Origin: Flagellimonas sp. CMM7
GTDB taxonomy: Bacteria; Bacteroidota; Bacteroidia; Flavobacteriales; Flavobacteriaceae
DNA: 64,000 nucleotides
Direction of reading: 5' to 3'
NCBI RefSeq assembly: GCF_021390195.1
Contig: NZ_CP090003.1
Location: forward strand, 3,865,501 to 3,929,500
The notes beneath the pieces were generated by a model, which did no database searches, was not told the origin of the DNA, and saw only the letters and a program-made list of their open reading frames with translations. Made by a program: the position numbers and the translations under genes. Below are positions 51,646 to 60,012 of the stretch, piece after piece. Each line of letters starts with the position of its first letter. The stretch's first letter is position 1.

Positions 51646-52107
51646 ATGATGACACTTCATGAAATAATCGACAAACTTCCATATACACAACCTTTTCTTT
51701 TTGTAGATGAGTTAACCCATGTAGACGATGAATCTGCACAGGGGACATATTTGTTTAAAGGAGAATCTGATTTTTACAAAGGACATTTTAAAGATATACC
51801 TGTAACGCCAGGTGTAATTTTAACTGAGTGTTGTGCTCAAATTGGTCTGGTGTGCCTTGGAATTTATTTATTGCAAAAAGAGATTAGCGAAGGAGAAGAT
51901 AAAAAACTAGAGATTGCCATGAGTAGCTCCGAAATGGAGTTTTATCTACCTGTTCTCCCTGATGAGAAGGTGAAAGTTGTCTCGGAAAAAATCTATTTCA
52001 GGTTTGGTAAGCTTAAATGTAAGGTGAAAATGCTCAATAATAAGAGTGATGTCGTGTGCAAAGGCATTTTAGCTGGAATGTTCAAACAGACAAGTGATGA
52101 AAAATAG
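51646..52107 (+). CDS. FabZ-like 3-hydroxyacyl-ACP dehydratase of the T3PKS operon
   Basis: A 153-residue hotdog-fold protein. FYKGHFKDIPVTPGVILTE with His47 and Glu61 forms the catalytic pair typical of FabZ. It removes water from a 3-hydroxyacyl chain. The start codon follows the SDR stop without gap, and the end overlaps the ketosynthase start by 11 bp. Confidence 0.9.
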   Translation: MMTLHEIIDKLPYTQPFLFVDELTHVDDESAQGTYLFKGESDFYKGHFKDIPVTPGVILTECCAQIGLVCLGIYLLQKEISEGEDKKLEIAMSSSEMEFYLPVLPDEKVKVVSEKIYFRFGKLKCKVKMLNNKSDVVCKGILAGMFKQTSDEK

Positions 52108-53368
52108 GGTAGTGGTGACGGGTATGGGAGTTTGCGCACCCAATGGAGTGGGGCTTTCCAAGTTCACTCAATCCTTAAAAAAGGGAAAAAGTGGAATACG
52201 TTTCTATCCAGAACTGAAAAAATTAAGTTTCTCATGTCAAGTAGCTGGAAAACCTTTAATTGACGACATTCATTTAAATAAATACTTCAGCAATGTGCAA
52301 TTGAAGGGGCTTAACGCTAGCGGGATTTTTTATGGCGTTATTGCAGGAAAGGATGCATGGAAAGATGCTGGTTTATCAACAGTAAGTTCGGAAAACCCCG
52401 ATTGGGACAGCGGAATCATATTTGGTACGGGAATTCTTGGAGTAGATAAGTTCAGAGAGGCAATTTACCAAGTTGATGAGGGTAATGTAAGGCGATTGGG
52501 TAGCACCTCAGTGATTCAAACAATGGCAAGTGGAATAAGTGCTTATTTAGGGGGTATGTTGGGCTGTGGAAATCAAGTTACGACCAATTCATCAGCCTGC
52601 ACAACCGGCACGGAAGCTGTGCTAATGGGCTATGAGCGCATCAAAAACAAAAAAGCGAAGAGAATGTTGGTCGGTAGTTGTAGTGACAGTGGCCCTTATG
52701 TATGGGGAGGATTTGATGCTATGCGTATTCTGCCCAGGAACTATAACAATAACCCAGAAGCTGCCAGCAGACCTATGAGTGCATCTGCCGCAGGATTTGT
52801 CCCTGGTAGTGGAGCAGGGGCATTGGTTCTAGAATCCTTAGAGAGCGCTCTAGAACGTGGAGCTAGTATTTATGGGGAAATTATAGGAGGGGAGGTAAAT
52901 AGCGGAGGACAGCGAGGGAATGGTAGTATGACAGCACCAAACAACGAGGCAGTTCAACGCTGTATCGTAAATGCCATAAAAGATTCAGGAATAGAACCAG
53001 GAGATATTGATGCGGTCAATGGTCACCTTACCGCCACGGCAAAAGATCCTGATGAACTTAAGAATTGGAGTCAAGCACTGGGCCGATCTGGAATAGATTT
53101 TCCTTATGTCAATTCCTTTAAAGGACATTTTGGGCATTGTTTAGCTGCTGCGGGAAGCATTGAATGCGTGGGCACCTTGCTTCAATTTAAGGAAAAACAG
53201 ATTTTTGGAAATATCAATTGTGAAGATGTACATCCAGAAATAGAGAAATTAGTAGATACTTCCAAAATCCCTCTTACAACAACAGATGTTGAGCCAAAAA
53301 TTATCGCAAAAGCTAGTTTTGGTTTTGGAGATGTAAATGCCTGTATTATTTTTAAAGCCTATAGCTAG
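52097..53368 (+). CDS. Beta-ketoacyl-ACP synthase (KAS II-like) of the T3PKS operon
   Basis: A ketosynthase of 423 residues (ATG at 52097; a GTG one codon earlier is possible). The catalytic Cys168 lies in TNSSACTTGTEA, His310 in VNGHLTATAKD and His344 in KGHFGHCLAAAG. It elongates the acyl chain on the operon's ACP. The central histidine motif differs from the usual NAHGTST pattern, so it may be a specialised elongator. Overlaps the dehydratase gene. Confidence 0.92.
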   Translation: MKNRVVVTGMGVCAPNGVGLSKFTQSLKKGKSGIRFYPELKKLSFSCQVAGKPLIDDIHLNKYFSNVQLKGLNASGIFYGVIAGKDAWKDAGLSTVSSENPDWDSGIIFGTGILGVDKFREAIYQVDEGNVRRLGSTSVIQTMASGISAYLGGMLGCGNQVTTNSSACTTGTEAVLMGYERIKNKKAKRMLVGSCSDSGPYVWGGFDAMRILPRNYNNNPEAASRPMSASAAGFVPGSGAGALVLESLESALERGASIYGEIIGGEVNSGGQRGNGSMTAPNNEAVQRCIVNAIKDSGIEPGDIDAVNGHLTATAKDPDELKNWSQALGRSGIDFPYVNSFKGHFGHCLAAAGSIECVGTLLQFKEKQIFGNINCEDVHPEIEKLVDTSKIPLTTTDVEPKIIAKASFGFGDVNACIIFKAYS

Positions 53369-53390
53369 AAACGAACCCTTAAAATAAAAA

Positions 53391-53642
53391 ATGCAAGAAG
53401 AAAGATATCAGAAATTAAAGGAAATTGTGCAAACCTATTTGCCGGATGATGTCTCTGTGGAAGCGATACAATTAGAAAGTAATTTTACTCAAGAATTGAA
53501 CATTAACTCTGCCAATCTAGTGGATATTGTTTTGGATGTTGAAGACGCTTTCGATATCATGCTGGAAAACGAAGACATGGATGGCATGCAAACGGTTAAG
53601 GACGCACTCCAAATAATAGATCATAAAATAAATGCTAAATGA
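53391..53642 (+). CDS. Acyl carrier protein of the T3PKS operon
   Basis: An 83-residue acidic helical protein. The phosphopantetheine site is Ser40 in NINSANLVDIVLDVED, a less common variant of DSL. It carries the growing acyl chain and can hand it to the type III PKS. It overlaps the next gene by 4 bp (ATGA). Confidence 0.9.
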   Translation: MQEERYQKLKEIVQTYLPDDVSVEAIQLESNFTQELNINSANLVDIVLDVEDAFDIMLENEDMDGMQTVKDALQIIDHKINAK

Positions 53643-54064
53643 AAGAATTCTGGAGTTTTGTTTTAGAAAAAGTGAATGTTGATAAGCGATTATTGGTTAT
53701 CTATTGTACTGTCTACTTTCTTTGGGGGCTTGGGATGAATTGGTTTGGAGCGCAGATGGAAATAGCCGAGTTTACTTTTTGGTGGCAGGTGATTACGTGC
53801 TATATCTTATATATGGTTCCAATTTCCTTGGTGCTAAGAGGCCTACCTTTTCATATGCAATATGCCTATGGATTAATTGCCATGGGATTGTTGGAGTTTG
53901 GAGGATATGCTTTACAAACTTCGTATGCATATCCGAACAATATTTTGGACCAACTATTCAACATACGCAACTTTAGCCTGGGTATGGCACTGTTTTTTGC
54001 TCTGTACTTTCCTTTGGGGAATTGGGGTGTAGGTAAGATTCATAATTTGTTGTTCAAGAAATAG
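53639..54064 (+). CDS. Small polytopic membrane protein of the T3PKS operon
   Basis: A 141-residue hydrophobic protein with about four membrane helices (LLVIYCTVYFLWGLGMNWF, FWWQVITCYILYMVPISLVL, FHMQYAYGLIAMGLLEFGGYA, NFSLGMALFFALYFPLG). I do not recognise a family. Its start overlaps the ACP stop, so it belongs to the operon, perhaps as a membrane tether, an enzyme on membrane-bound product, or an export factor. Confidence 0.8.
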   Translation: MKEFWSFVLEKVNVDKRLLVIYCTVYFLWGLGMNWFGAQMEIAEFTFWWQVITCYILYMVPISLVLRGLPFHMQYAYGLIAMGLLEFGGYALQTSYAYPNNILDQLFNIRNFSLGMALFFALYFPLGNWGVGKIHNLLFKK

Positions 54065-54103
54065 GATTATCCAACGTGGAACTTTTCCTAAAAACACAAC
54101 AAA

Positions 54104-54619
54104 CTAACTGTTTATATCAAAGACCATTTTAATCTTCACCAGATTGTCTTCTCTTTTTTTCTTGATTTTGATTCCGTAATCAATGGAATATAAGGAAGTG
54201 GTTCCGATAAGTTGATTTTCTTTTCTGGTAAAGGTTATCGTAATCGGTTTTAAGGTTTCCTTGATGGTAAGCTCACCATTAACGACTAGCTTTTCACCTT
54301 CCAGTTTAACCTTATTGCTTTTAAAAGAGATTTTAGGATAGTCATCAGCATCAAAATACTTTCCACTTTTTAAAGACCAGTTTCTTAATCCGCTATTGGT
54401 ATCTAAAGTTTCGGAAGAAACGGAACCCTTAAAAATTGAATTCTCCAAATTACCAACATCTATTGAAGATTCTGATTTAAAACCCGAAATAGTTCCTTTT
54501 ACCTTCTTGGAAACAAATTCAAAAGATATTTGGGCACTCTTGATTTTGGTTTTTTGCCCATTAACTAGATTTACGGACAGGCCAATTACTAAAAACAAAC
54601 AAAACGAAAAGACTCTCAT
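54104..54619 (-). CDS. YceI-family lipid-binding protein
   Basis: A 171-residue secreted beta-barrel protein with a signal peptide (MRVFSFCLFLVIGLSVNLVNG). The YceI pattern is clear: ISFEFVSKKVKGTISGF, then FKGSVSSETLDTNSGLRNWSLKSGKYFDADDYPKISFKS and GELTIKETLKPITITF. Members bind isoprenoid or amphiphilic molecules in the periplasm. Its position just after the polyketide operon, in convergent orientation, is suggestive but not proof of a link. Confidence 0.92.
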   Translation of the reverse strand: MRVFSFCLFLVIGLSVNLVNGQKTKIKSAQISFEFVSKKVKGTISGFKSESSIDVGNLENSIFKGSVSSETLDTNSGLRNWSLKSGKYFDADDYPKISFKSNKVKLEGEKLVVNGELTIKETLKPITITFTRKENQLIGTTSLYSIDYGIKIKKKREDNLVKIKMVFDINS

Positions 54620-54917
54620 GGCAAATTTTTAATCTAAAATAAAGATTTGGTCATTAAAGAAAGGAACTGCTTACAGAATTATGAATTTTTGTTTAAAGTT
54701 TTAGTATACCAAAAATATCTAATTAAGGTGAATGCTTCTTTCTATTATGTCAGTTTTGAATATTTGCAAATATTTAAGAGTCAATTTTTTAGAATTAACA
54801 ACACAGGTTTAACTGAATGTTAAATATTAAAAAATGAAGTTAATTTTGTACAACAATGTAAGATAATTAGTAATTTAATGGAAGGTTTTAAGACAATCAA
54901 TACTTAAACAAAATAAC
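54620..54917. promoter_or_regulatory. 298-bp intergenic region with 16-bp palindrome and -7 box
   Basis: Divergent region between YceI and the 109-aa coiled-coil gene. A perfect 16-bp palindrome AATATTTGCAAATATT lies at 54759-54774. TAATTTTG at 54841-54848 matches TAnnTTTG, 70 bp before the coiled-coil gene ATG. No TTG sits at the -33 spacing. The region is very A+T rich and I see no RNA gene or small protein gene. Confidence 0.45.
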
Positions 54918-55247
54918 ATGAATGATGTAACTGAAAAAAGTACGGGTCAAATCCAAGAGCTATTGATTCGTATGGAGCGAAATAACAACATCATTCAAAG
55001 ACTTTCCAAAAAACTTAGCTCTTACACTTGCGAGCCCAATAATTCTTCCTGCTTTGAAAAGCTATATGATCTTAGACATAATTTTAAGGTTTTTAGCGGT
55101 CAACAAAAGCAAATTATGGAGCTTTTAAAACAAAAACGGGGAATGGCGAAGAGCCTGCAAAAAGATATTCAGCTTCATTTAGAACGATTTAAGCAACTGG
55201 AGCAAGACATGGCCGCTTACATTTTGGATACTGATCAGTATTCCTAA
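54918..55247 (+). CDS. Small coiled-coil protein, unknown function
   Basis: A 109-residue protein without signal peptide or membrane helix. It is almost wholly helical with heptad-like hydrophobics (IQELLIRMERNNNIIQRLSKKL, QQKQIMELLKQKRGMAKSLQK, LERFKQLEQDMA) and has two cysteines near the centre (CEPNNSSC) that could form a disulfide or bind metal. No family recognised. It is single, with its own upstream region. Confidence 0.7.
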   Translation: MNDVTEKSTGQIQELLIRMERNNNIIQRLSKKLSSYTCEPNNSSCFEKLYDLRHNFKVFSGQQKQIMELLKQKRGMAKSLQKDIQLHLERFKQLEQDMAAYILDTDQYS

Positions 55248-55369
55248 AACCCTATTAGATAGATGCCGTTTTAATAGCTGCTTATTACTTTGCATAACTT
55301 CATTTAGAATATGTTTTTTACTCCTATAAACATCCGTATTATTGTAGGGCGAATAACCAATTTTTTAGA

Positions 55370-56287
55370 ATGGGAAAGTCCTCAAACTCTACGCTTGTCA
55401 TTCTTGCCTTTTTTGCGATTTACGTAATATGGGGCTCTACCTATTTGCTTAATAAGATTGCTGTATTGGAGCTACCGCCATTTATGTTGGCTTCATTTCG
55501 TTTTACCACTGCGGGGATCTTAATTTTCATTATTGCGAAGATGATGGGAATTCAAGTATTAATTACTAGAAAGCAATTGTGGAATACTATAATTGCCGGG
55601 TTCCTTTTTTTAAGTTTTGGGAATGGGGTGGTAGTATGGGCGTTGCGCTATGTAGATACTGGTTTTGCTGCCTTGGAAATATCTGCACAGCCACTTATTA
55701 TTTTATTGTTGATGAGAGTTTTACAAGGAAAAAAAATACAACCAATGTCTGTTGTTGGTGTCATTTTTGGAATCATTGGTATATATCTTTTAGTAAGTCA
55801 AAAACAGGTTATAACAAAGGAAGGCTCGGTCTTGGGAATGGTCATGATATTTTTCTGCATGTTGAGTTGGGGCTATGGCAGTCTTTTTGTTGCCAAAGCC
55901 GACCTGCCAACAAACTACTTTGTTAACACAGGTTATCAAATGTTTACTGGTGGTATTATTTTGGCATTGATGAGTGTTGGGTTCAATGAAGAATGGACCT
56001 CACCATTGGTTTGGAGTGGAAAGGTGCAGGTTGTAATGATATTGCTGGTCATTTTTGGTAGTATTCTGGCATTTACTTCTTTCAATTACTTATTAAAATC
56101 GGTTTCTCCAGAGAAAGTGGCAACCTCTACCTATGTAAACCCCATCGTTGCACTCATTTTAGGGTGGTATTTCCTAAATGAAGAAATAACGGTACAATCC
56201 ATGATAGCAGCTGTAGTTTTGCTTACCGGAGTCTACTTCATTAATGCCAAAAAGACTTTGGCCATTTTTGAAAGGTTTAAAAGATAG
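55370..56287 (+). CDS. EamA/DMT-family transporter
   Basis: A 305-residue inner-membrane protein with two EamA repeats of five helices each (about 8-140 and 155-290). The repeats open IYVIWGSTYLLNKIAVLELPP and SWGYGSLFVAKADLP, with PLIILLLM and NPIVALILGWYFLNEEI motifs. Such carriers export or import small metabolites, amino acids or dyes; the substrate cannot be inferred. It ends with a basic cytoplasmic tail. Confidence 0.92.
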   Translation: MGKSSNSTLVILAFFAIYVIWGSTYLLNKIAVLELPPFMLASFRFTTAGILIFIIAKMMGIQVLITRKQLWNTIIAGFLFLSFGNGVVVWALRYVDTGFAALEISAQPLIILLLMRVLQGKKIQPMSVVGVIFGIIGIYLLVSQKQVITKEGSVLGMVMIFFCMLSWGYGSLFVAKADLPTNYFVNTGYQMFTGGIILALMSVGFNEEWTSPLVWSGKVQVVMILLVIFGSILAFTSFNYLLKSVSPEKVATSTYVNPIVALILGWYFLNEEITVQSMIAAVVLLTGVYFINAKKTLAIFERFKR

Positions 56288-56356
56288 TTTAAAACACCTT
56301 TCTGTTCCTCATTGTACAATTCAATACATAAACCGTCCAATTGGCTACATTTCATT

Positions 56357-56386
56357 TTTGCAGTTGAGGATTGATGCACATCTTTG
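56357..56386 (+). promoter_or_regulatory. Promoter-like site and CAATCA-rich leader before the repeat protein
   Basis: TTTG at 56357-56360, an 18-bp spacer and CATCTTTG (one mismatch to TAnnTTTG) at 56379-56386 form a good candidate promoter 58 bp before the ATG at 56444. The transcribed leader then contains several CAATC units, including ATCAATCAAAAA twice (56391-56402 and 56422-56433). Confidence 0.5.
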
Positions 56387-56443
56387 CTTCATCAATCAAA
56401 AAACAATCAGTTCAATCAATCATCAATCAAAAAGCGAACAATC

Positions 56444-57892
56444 ATGAATCAACTATCAAAAATCCTTGCTACCCTAGTCTTGAAGATTATTCTTTTCTTT
56501 TTCCTCCTAAACGGAAGTTCTATTAATGCTCAGCGCAAGAGTACTTCAATAAACATTAGTGACAATGGAAAAACATCAATTTCCATAAAGAATGGTTTTG
56601 GCAATAATTTCGAAGTAGAATTTAAGGGAGACATTACACTTTCCGATGATGACACCGATGTGGTCGCCATTTCTGATGAGGGCTATATGGAAATAAAGAA
56701 ATCTGCTTTTGGCAATCGCAGGAAGGTCTTTATAGAATCTAACAGTTCGGGGCAGCTAACCAAAAAGTATTATGTAGGAGGTTCCGAAAGAAATTTTGAT
56801 TCTGAAGGAAGAAAATGGATGGCGGAAATCCTTTTGGAAGTAGTTCGTACTTCCACATTAGGATCTGAGCAACGTGTTAACCGCATTTACAAACAGGGAG
56901 GAGCATATGGTGTGCTTAAAGAAGTTGACTTTATTGGCACTAACCATGTAAAAGCAAGGTACATAAAACTATTATTGCAAAAAGACCTTAAAAGCACCGA
57001 TTTAATATCCATTCTAAATGTTGTTGGTGATGATATTGATTCAGATCACCACAAAGCAGATATCCTAAAAGAGAATACGTCTAAGTTCTTGGCAACCGAT
57101 GCCAGTACTTCTGCATATATTGAGGCCACCTCCCAAATAGACTCTGACCACCATAAAGCCGAGGTTCTAAAAAGATCTATAAAAGACGGTTCGCTAAAGG
57201 CAAATCAGATGAATTCTCTATTTACAATTGCAAAAGACATAGACTCTGACTATCATAAATCAAGTGTTCTGCTAACGGTGTTAAGAAATTCATCTTTGAA
57301 TGCTGCAAATATGAAACTGCTTATAAGCACTGCGGACAGGATAAATTCAGATCATCATAAATCTCAGGTATTACAGGCGGCGTTAAACTCTGATAATTTA
57401 TCGGATAGTAGTTTTCATACTTTGTTAAGTTCTTTGGACGACATGAGTTCAGATCATCATAAAGGAAATGTGCTTTCAAAATTGCTTGGAAAAGAACTTA
57501 GCCCATCCTCGCTATCACATGTATTAAAACAGGTGGGACATATGGATTCTGATAGTCATAAAGCCAATGTGCTAAAGTCAGCCGTTCGTAAGGAGCTTTC
57601 AGATGACAGTATAGAAGTGTTATTGGATATTTTGGAACATATGGGTTCTGATAGTCACAAGGCAAGCATTTACAAACAGATGGCCAGAAAAACATATTCA
57701 GATACGCAGCTCACCAAAATTTTATGGACCATTAAAGATATTAGTTCAGATTATCATAAAGCGGATTCATTAATTGCATTTTCTAGAATGGTTTCGCAAA
57801 AGGGATCTACAGTTAAAGAAACCTACGGGTCAGTTTGCAATAGTATTTCATCTGACTCACATTACAGAAAAGCCATAAACGCCATTCAATAA
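56444..57892 (+). CDS. Secreted protein with ten SD-x-HK helical repeats
   Basis: A 482-residue protein with a signal peptide (about 1-30, ending SINAQ). After a ~130-residue beta-rich part, ten units of 33-35 residues run from about residue 165 to the end. Clear ones begin at 199, 233, 267, 301, 335, 368, 401 and 434, with degenerate first (165) and last (469) units. The consensus is [DGNS]-S-D-[HYS]-H-K-[AGS]-x-V-L followed by a second helix, so probably a two-helix solenoid. Eight copies keep the His-Lys pair. I do not recognise the family with certainty; related SDYEK-type repeats occur in other envelope proteins. The LytS/LytTR system directly follows, 66 bp downstream. The ATG at 56444 gives a signal sequence; the frame is open further up. 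Confidence 0.8.
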   Translation: MNQLSKILATLVLKIILFFFLLNGSSINAQRKSTSINISDNGKTSISIKNGFGNNFEVEFKGDITLSDDDTDVVAISDEGYMEIKKSAFGNRRKVFIESNSSGQLTKKYYVGGSERNFDSEGRKWMAEILLEVVRTSTLGSEQRVNRIYKQGGAYGVLKEVDFIGTNHVKARYIKLLLQKDLKSTDLISILNVVGDDIDSDHHKADILKENTSKFLATDASTSAYIEATSQIDSDHHKAEVLKRSIKDGSLKANQMNSLFTIAKDIDSDYHKSSVLLTVLRNSSLNAANMKLLISTADRINSDHHKSQVLQAALNSDNLSDSSFHTLLSSLDDMSSDHHKGNVLSKLLGKELSPSSLSHVLKQVGHMDSDSHKANVLKSAVRKELSDDSIEVLLDILEHMGSDSHKASIYKQMARKTYSDTQLTKILWTIKDISSDYHKADSLIAFSRMVSQKGSTVKETYGSVCNSISSDSHYRKAINAIQ

Positions 57893-57913
57893 CCAATTAG
57901 AATTCTGATCGCT

Positions 57914-57952
57914 AAAATACTCCAACAGCTTTAGCATAATAATGAGTATTTT
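57914..57952 (+). promoter_or_regulatory. 9-bp inverted repeat before the histidine kinase operon
   Basis: AAAATACTC (57914-57922) and GAGTATTTT (57944-57952) are perfectly complementary with a 21-base loop. They lie in the 66-bp gap before the kinase start at 57959. No T-tract follows, so this is more likely an operator or leader structure than a terminator. Confidence 0.45.
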
Positions 57953-57958
57953 GGTGTT

Positions 57959-58996
57959 ATGGACAGGATTATTAATTTTTTCGCAGACCGACCGACCATG
58001 GGAAGAAATCTGTTCCTTATCATTTTAGGCTTTATTGTTGGAGCCCTATTCTACAGCTTTCACAATTTTAGCGGAGAACCAAGTTTTTGGGAATTAGTGC
58101 TCAATGGCGTTCTTGGTATAGCCATTAGTTATGTTTTCCATTTCTGTAATCTTTTTTTGAACAAAACCATCCGTTGGAAGCAACAGACTGGACTAAGGCT
58201 TTTAGTTGGTATAGTAATGCATTTAACACTTGGGTTGGGCATTATTTTTCTTGGATTAAAAGGTTATGAAATGCTCTACCATGAGTACTCCTTTTTTTCT
58301 GAGGAAGGAAATAAGGTATTGTTGAAAATAGGGATACTCCTTTTTTGTACCGTTCTTATATACAACATTATTTATCTGGTCTTCTATTCATACCGACAAT
58401 ATACTATGGGGCAAGTAATGGAGGTACAGTACAAGCGTAAACAAACCGAACTTCAACTAAAGGCATTAAAATCTCAGCTAAGTCCCCATTTTCTTTTTAA
58501 CAGCCTTAATACATTATCTTCTTTATTCCAAAAGGATATAAAAAAAGCTGATATTTTTATAAGGTCCTTGGCAAAGTCTTATCAATATACCTTAAAGGCG
58601 TATAAAGAAGTATTGGTTACTGTAGAAGATGAATTAGCATTTGTAAACTCTTATTGTTTTTTGGCACAAACACGTTTTGGAGATTACCTTTCTTTGGACC
58701 TACAATTGACGGATAAGGAACTTAAAAGTAGAATTCCACCATTAACACTTCAGATGTTGGTGGAGAATGCTGTGAAGCATAATATCATCAACAATAAAAA
58801 TCAATTAAAAGTTCAAATAAAACCAAGCAATGGCTTTTTGGAAGTATCCAATAATAAAACGGCAAAACGCCCAGAAACAAAATCTTTAAAAATAGGTCTC
58901 AAAAATATTGTTTCCCGGTATGAATTGCTGGCGGATAAACAGGTGAAAATAGTTGATGAGGAAAAATTTACCGTAAAACTGCCCATGCTAACATGA
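57959..58996 (+). CDS. LytS-type sensor histidine kinase
   Basis: A 345-residue membrane kinase of the HPK7/LytS type. Four membrane helices in the first ~145 residues are followed by the His_kinase motif SQLSPHFLFNSLNTLSSLF with His177, the N box LVENAVKHN and a shortened ATP-binding region with GLKNIVSRY. It senses a membrane or extracellular cue and phosphorylates the LytTR regulator two genes downstream. It overlaps the next gene by 4 bp. Confidence 0.92.
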   Translation: MDRIINFFADRPTMGRNLFLIILGFIVGALFYSFHNFSGEPSFWELVLNGVLGIAISYVFHFCNLFLNKTIRWKQQTGLRLLVGIVMHLTLGLGIIFLGLKGYEMLYHEYSFFSEEGNKVLLKIGILLFCTVLIYNIIYLVFYSYRQYTMGQVMEVQYKRKQTELQLKALKSQLSPHFLFNSLNTLSSLFQKDIKKADIFIRSLAKSYQYTLKAYKEVLVTVEDELAFVNSYCFLAQTRFGDYLSLDLQLTDKELKSRIPPLTLQMLVENAVKHNIINNKNQLKVQIKPSNGFLEVSNNKTAKRPETKSLKIGLKNIVSRYELLADKQVKIVDEEKFTVKLPMLT

Positions 58997-60012
58997 AAAA
59001 ACTGTTTATTCATAAACCGCTTTTTAGACTGTTGAGCCCTTTGTTCAGTGGCACTTTAGTGTACCTTCTTATTTTGCTCATCAATAACACAATTGATGAA
59101 CTAGGTGCTAATTTTTTTGGCCAGGAACTTTATGTGTGTATTGGCCTTGCTTATTTAATTCAGGAATATGCGCGTATTTCAATTATAATCTTCAAACGAC
59201 TTAAAAGGCCATCTTCATTTTTGGTCAAAACCATCCTGCAGATCATAAGTACAATTATCATCAATATAGTTTTGGTTTCCTTGGCCATGTATCTTTATTT
59301 TATCAAGGTGCTGTACTACACCCCAAACAGCAATGAGTTAATGATTTTTAATAGCATTTTCTCTGTGATTGCTTTGATTTATGTCTTGTTATATGTGAGT
59401 CATCAGTTTCTGTATATGGTCAACACAGAAAAATTGGAAAAAGAAGAATGGGCAAGGCAGGAAGTTGAGGAAGACTTTACAGATTTTAAGCGAGGGATAA
59501 ACCCAGAATTGCTTTTTGAAAGCCTGGAAGCAATTTTGGTGGTTATGAAAGAAGACCCTGATAGAGCGGAACAGATTACGGATCGTTTTGCGATGGTCTA
59601 CAGGTATTTATTGTCCAAAAAGAAAGACGAGCTGGTTCCTATATCAGAAGAACTAAAAACTTTGGAAGAATTACTTCAACTATTTTCAGAACTGCCATAT
59701 AGAAAAATGCAATTGGGAAAAGTAACAACAAGTGAGACTTTAGTGGTGCCTGGAAGCTTATTGCGTATTGCTGAAAGGGTGATGCGTACTACGATTCCAT
59801 CAGAAACAAAGAAAATAAGCATTGATATTTTAGAATTTGGGAGTGAGTTAAATATTCAATATAAACATGAAGAAAGAATAGATAAATTATTAACTATCAA
59901 TAGTTTAAAATATATTCAAAGAGATTATGGATATTATGCTTCCGAATCTGTCAAAGTAATTCATGACGACGTTTTTAAAACCGTATATCTTCCTAAATTG
60001 AACCTAGAATGA
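58993..60012 (+). CDS. Degenerate LytS-like pseudokinase
   Basis: A 339-residue membrane protein with the same layout as the preceding kinase: about four membrane helices (LVYLLILLINN to LIYVLLYVSHQFL), a coiled coil, and a kinase-like part. The phosphoacceptor motif, normally NPHFLFNSL, reads NPELLFESL: the catalytic His is Glu172 and the following Asn is Glu176. The N box and glycine-rich ATP lid are not recognisable. It should be unable to phosphorylate and may act as a partner or regulator of the active kinase. Both ends overlap neighbours by 4 bp. Confidence 0.88.
   Translation: MKKLFIHKPLFRLLSPLFSGTLVYLLILLINNTIDELGANFFGQELYVCIGLAYLIQEYARISIIIFKRLKRPSSFLVKTILQIISTIIINIVLVSLAMYLYFIKVLYYTPNSNELMIFNSIFSVIALIYVLLYVSHQFLYMVNTEKLEKEEWARQEVEEDFTDFKRGINPELLFESLEAILVVMKEDPDRAEQITDRFAMVYRYLLSKKKDELVPISEELKTLEELLQLFSELPYRKMQLGKVTTSETLVVPGSLLRIAERVMRTTIPSETKKISIDILEFGSELNIQYKHEERIDKLLTINSLKYIQRDYGYYASESVKVIHDDVFKTVYLPKLNLE

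Noticed and set aside
47958-54064. Flexirubin or dialkylresorcinol (DarA/DarB) cluster
   Set aside because: No DarA- or DarB-like gene and no tyrosine ammonia-lyase; the ring former is a type III PKS.
56391-56440. CAATCA repeats as a CRISPR or satellite
   Set aside because: Units are very short and irregular with no spacers; more likely a simple leader sequence.
57038-57892. DNA-level tandem repeat from the SD-x-HK units
   Set aside because: Similarity is at protein level; nucleotide copies have diverged.
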